NCBI RefSeq assembly: GCF_900105185.1
Contig: NZ_FNTJ01000001.1
Location: 2,190,501-2,254,500 of the forward strand
DNA length: 64,000 bases
Reading direction: 5' to 3'
From: Pseudomonas saponiphila
GTDB lineage: Bacteria; Pseudomonadota; Gammaproteobacteria; Pseudomonadales; Pseudomonadaceae
Under the pieces are notes generated by a model. It was not told the DNA's origin. It made no database searches and was given only the letters and a program-made list of their open reading frames with translations. Position numbers and translations under genes: made by a program. This document shows, in pieces, positions 60,493 to 64,000 of this stretch. Every line of letters starts with the position of its first letter. Positions within the stretch are counted from its first letter, which is position 1.

Positions 60493-61651
60493 CGGCAAAC
60501 CCCAGGCTCCCTTGCTTGACCAGTTCACACAGCAGGCCGCGCCCATCTTCATCCGCCAGCCAAGGGCCGAGGTTGTCGATATGCAGGGCGTCGGCGGCGC
60601 AAATCATTTTCAGCAGCTCGCGCAGTTTACCGGGAAGCAAGCGGCTTTGGCCGCTGGCGAACAGCAGCAGGTCTTCATCCACTTCCGACCAGGCCAGGCG
60701 CGCGCTCGGGTTGCGGATCAGGATCGCGCCCTGTTCCAGGCTGCCCAGCAGGTCGTCTTCTTCCAGTTCCGGGCCGACCACCAGTTCCGGATAGCGTGGT
60801 TCGGTCATGAACTGGCCGAACCAGGTCAGCAGCAGGCGCTCGTCGCTCATGTGCTCGGCCAGCAGGCTCTTGAGACGGTCGAGGGCATCCTGCTGGATCT
60901 GGTGCGGGTCGCTGGCCGGCTGGACGTCGGCGTCGGTGTAGCGCTCTTCGTCCGGCAGGAACTGGCCGAGGAAGTCGGTGAAGTGAGTCAGGACCTCGGC
61001 GGCGCTCGGGGCGCGGAAGCCCACCGAATAGGTCATGCAGTCATTCAGCGCAACGCCGTAGTGGGCCAGGCGCGGTGGCAGGTAGAGCATGTCGCCCGGC
61101 TCCAGGACCCAGCTTTCGGTCTCTTCGAATTCGGCGAGGATGCGCAGGTCCGCGTGCTGCAGCAACGGGCTTTCGGAGTCGCACATCTGGCCGATCTTCC
61201 AGTTGCGCTTGCCGTGGCCTTGCAGCAGGAACACGTCGTAGTTGTCGAAGTGTGGGCCGACATTGCCGCCCGGTGCGGCGAAGCTGATCATCACGTCGTC
61301 GATGCGCCAGCTCGGCAGGAAGCGGAAGTGCTCCAGCAGCTCGGCGACTTCCGGGACGAATTGATCGACGGCCTGGACCAGCAGGGTCCAGTCGCGCTCC
61401 GGCAGCTTGCTGAACTCGTCTTCGGCGAACGGGCCGCGACGCAGTTCCCATGGGCGTTCGCCGTTCTCGATCACCAGGCGCGATTCGACTTCTTCTTCCA
61501 GGGCCAGGCCGGCCAGTTCATCGGGTTCGATCGGGCTTTCGAAGTCAGGCAGGGCCTGACGGATCAGCAGGGGCTTCTTCTGCCAGTAGTTACGCAGAAA
61601 TTCCCGTGCAGTGATGCCGCCCAGAAGTTGAAGAGGAATGTCAGGATTCAT
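60485..61651 (-). CDS. roxA: JmjC-type ribosomal oxygenase (YcfD/RoxA)
   Basis: 388 residues. Double-stranded beta-helix with Fe(II) ligands H134-x-D136 (GPHFDNYDVFLLQGHGKRNWKIG) and H197 (LPPRLAHYGVAL), followed by a dimerisation region and a winged-helix C-terminus. In E. coli YcfD hydroxylates Arg81 of ribosomal protein L16, needing O2 and 2-oxoglutarate. Length and motifs match. Upstream partner of the GNAT gene in a two-gene operon. Confidence 0.9.
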   Translation of the reverse strand: MNPDIPLQLLGGITAREFLRNYWQKKPLLIRQALPDFESPIEPDELAGLALEEEVESRLVIENGERPWELRRGPFAEDEFSKLPERDWTLLVQAVDQFVPEVAELLEHFRFLPSWRIDDVMISFAAPGGNVGPHFDNYDVFLLQGHGKRNWKIGQMCDSESPLLQHADLRILAEFEETESWVLEPGDMLYLPPRLAHYGVALNDCMTYSVGFRAPSAAEVLTHFTDFLGQFLPDEERYTDADVQPASDPHQIQQDALDRLKSLLAEHMSDERLLLTWFGQFMTEPRYPELVVGPELEEDDLLGSLEQGAILIRNPSARLAWSEVDEDLLLFASGQSRLLPGKLRELLKMICAADALHIDNLGPWLADEDGRGLLCELVKQGSLGFADE

Positions 61652-61689
61652 GTGTAACCTATTGAAAAAATGTACTTTTCTAGCAGGAA

Positions 61690-61715
61690 TAAAAACGCCC
61701 GGCGCGGCCGGGCGT
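61690..61715 (-). terminator. purB intrinsic terminator
   Basis: ACGCCCGGC-GCG-GCCGGGCGT with five U on the minus strand (61690-61694). 20 bases after the purB stop. Confidence 0.9.
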
Positions 61716-61734
61716 CAAAGGGTCTAGCAGTCGG

Positions 61735-63192
<1,458 letters not shown>

Positions 63193-63223
63193 TTACGCGC
63201 AGCTCTTGAAAGTCAGGCGCAGC

Positions 63224-64000
<777 letters not shown>

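Overview
The window is chromosomal DNA of a fluorescent-group Pseudomonas (P. fluorescens / protegens / chlororaphis type). Evidence: high G+C codon use, a PrrF iron-responsive sRNA, a CrcY-type sRNA beside liuE, GTAGGAGC/GGCTTGCCGGCG REP doublets, a fused nuoCD gene, and Pseudomonas-only small protein families. It is mostly core metabolism, disturbed by two near-identical IS21-family insertions and one toxin-antitoxin pair.

Layout. 1-4.4 kb: an MFS exporter (3' end outside the window) divergent from its HxlR regulator, an M14 carboxypeptidase, the PrrF sRNA behind a Fur box, a small Pseudomonas-only protein, and a LexA/PrtR-like regulator that has lost its self-cleavage residues. 4.4-17 kb: leucine/isovalerate catabolism. 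liuABCD lies on the minus strand and an acyl-CoA synthetase diverges from it. IS copy 1 (11932-14572) cuts the synthetase 35 codons before its end. The CrcY sRNA and then liuR-liuE follow. Three matching palindromes mark the LiuR operators. 16.8-28.4 kb: LysR and acyl-CoA dehydrogenase, a PstS-like/OmpA fusion, a DUF1508 protein, xthA, a GNAT and tamAB. 28.5-33.3 kb: a MarR-controlled tripartite efflux operon (outer-membrane lipoprotein, EmrA, EmrB). 33.3-38.2 kb: a 97-bp tandem REP array, lpxH-ppiB, glnS and cysS. 38.25-41.5 kb: IS copy 2, inserted at the stop codon of a higA-type antitoxin, then its higB toxin. 41.7-56.7 kb: the complete 13-gene complex I operon nuoA-N. 57.2-64 kb: isocitrate lyase with a long leader and an RccR-like operator, a short-secretin-domain protein, the roxA-type oxygenase with a GNAT, purB, hflD and the end of mnmA.

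Together the genes cover branched-chain and acyl-CoA breakdown (liu, acyl-CoA dehydrogenase), its entry into respiration (complex I) and the glyoxylate shunt (aceA). Several layers of carbon and iron control are visible in the DNA: LiuR sites, a CrcY sRNA with a sigma-54 promoter, an RccR-like site, and Fur/PrrF. I found no large undescribed defence or biosynthetic system. The most notable points are the degenerate LexA-like regulator, the gene-altering effects of the two IS copies, the variable number of IS end repeats, and the non-coding RNAs with their promoters.
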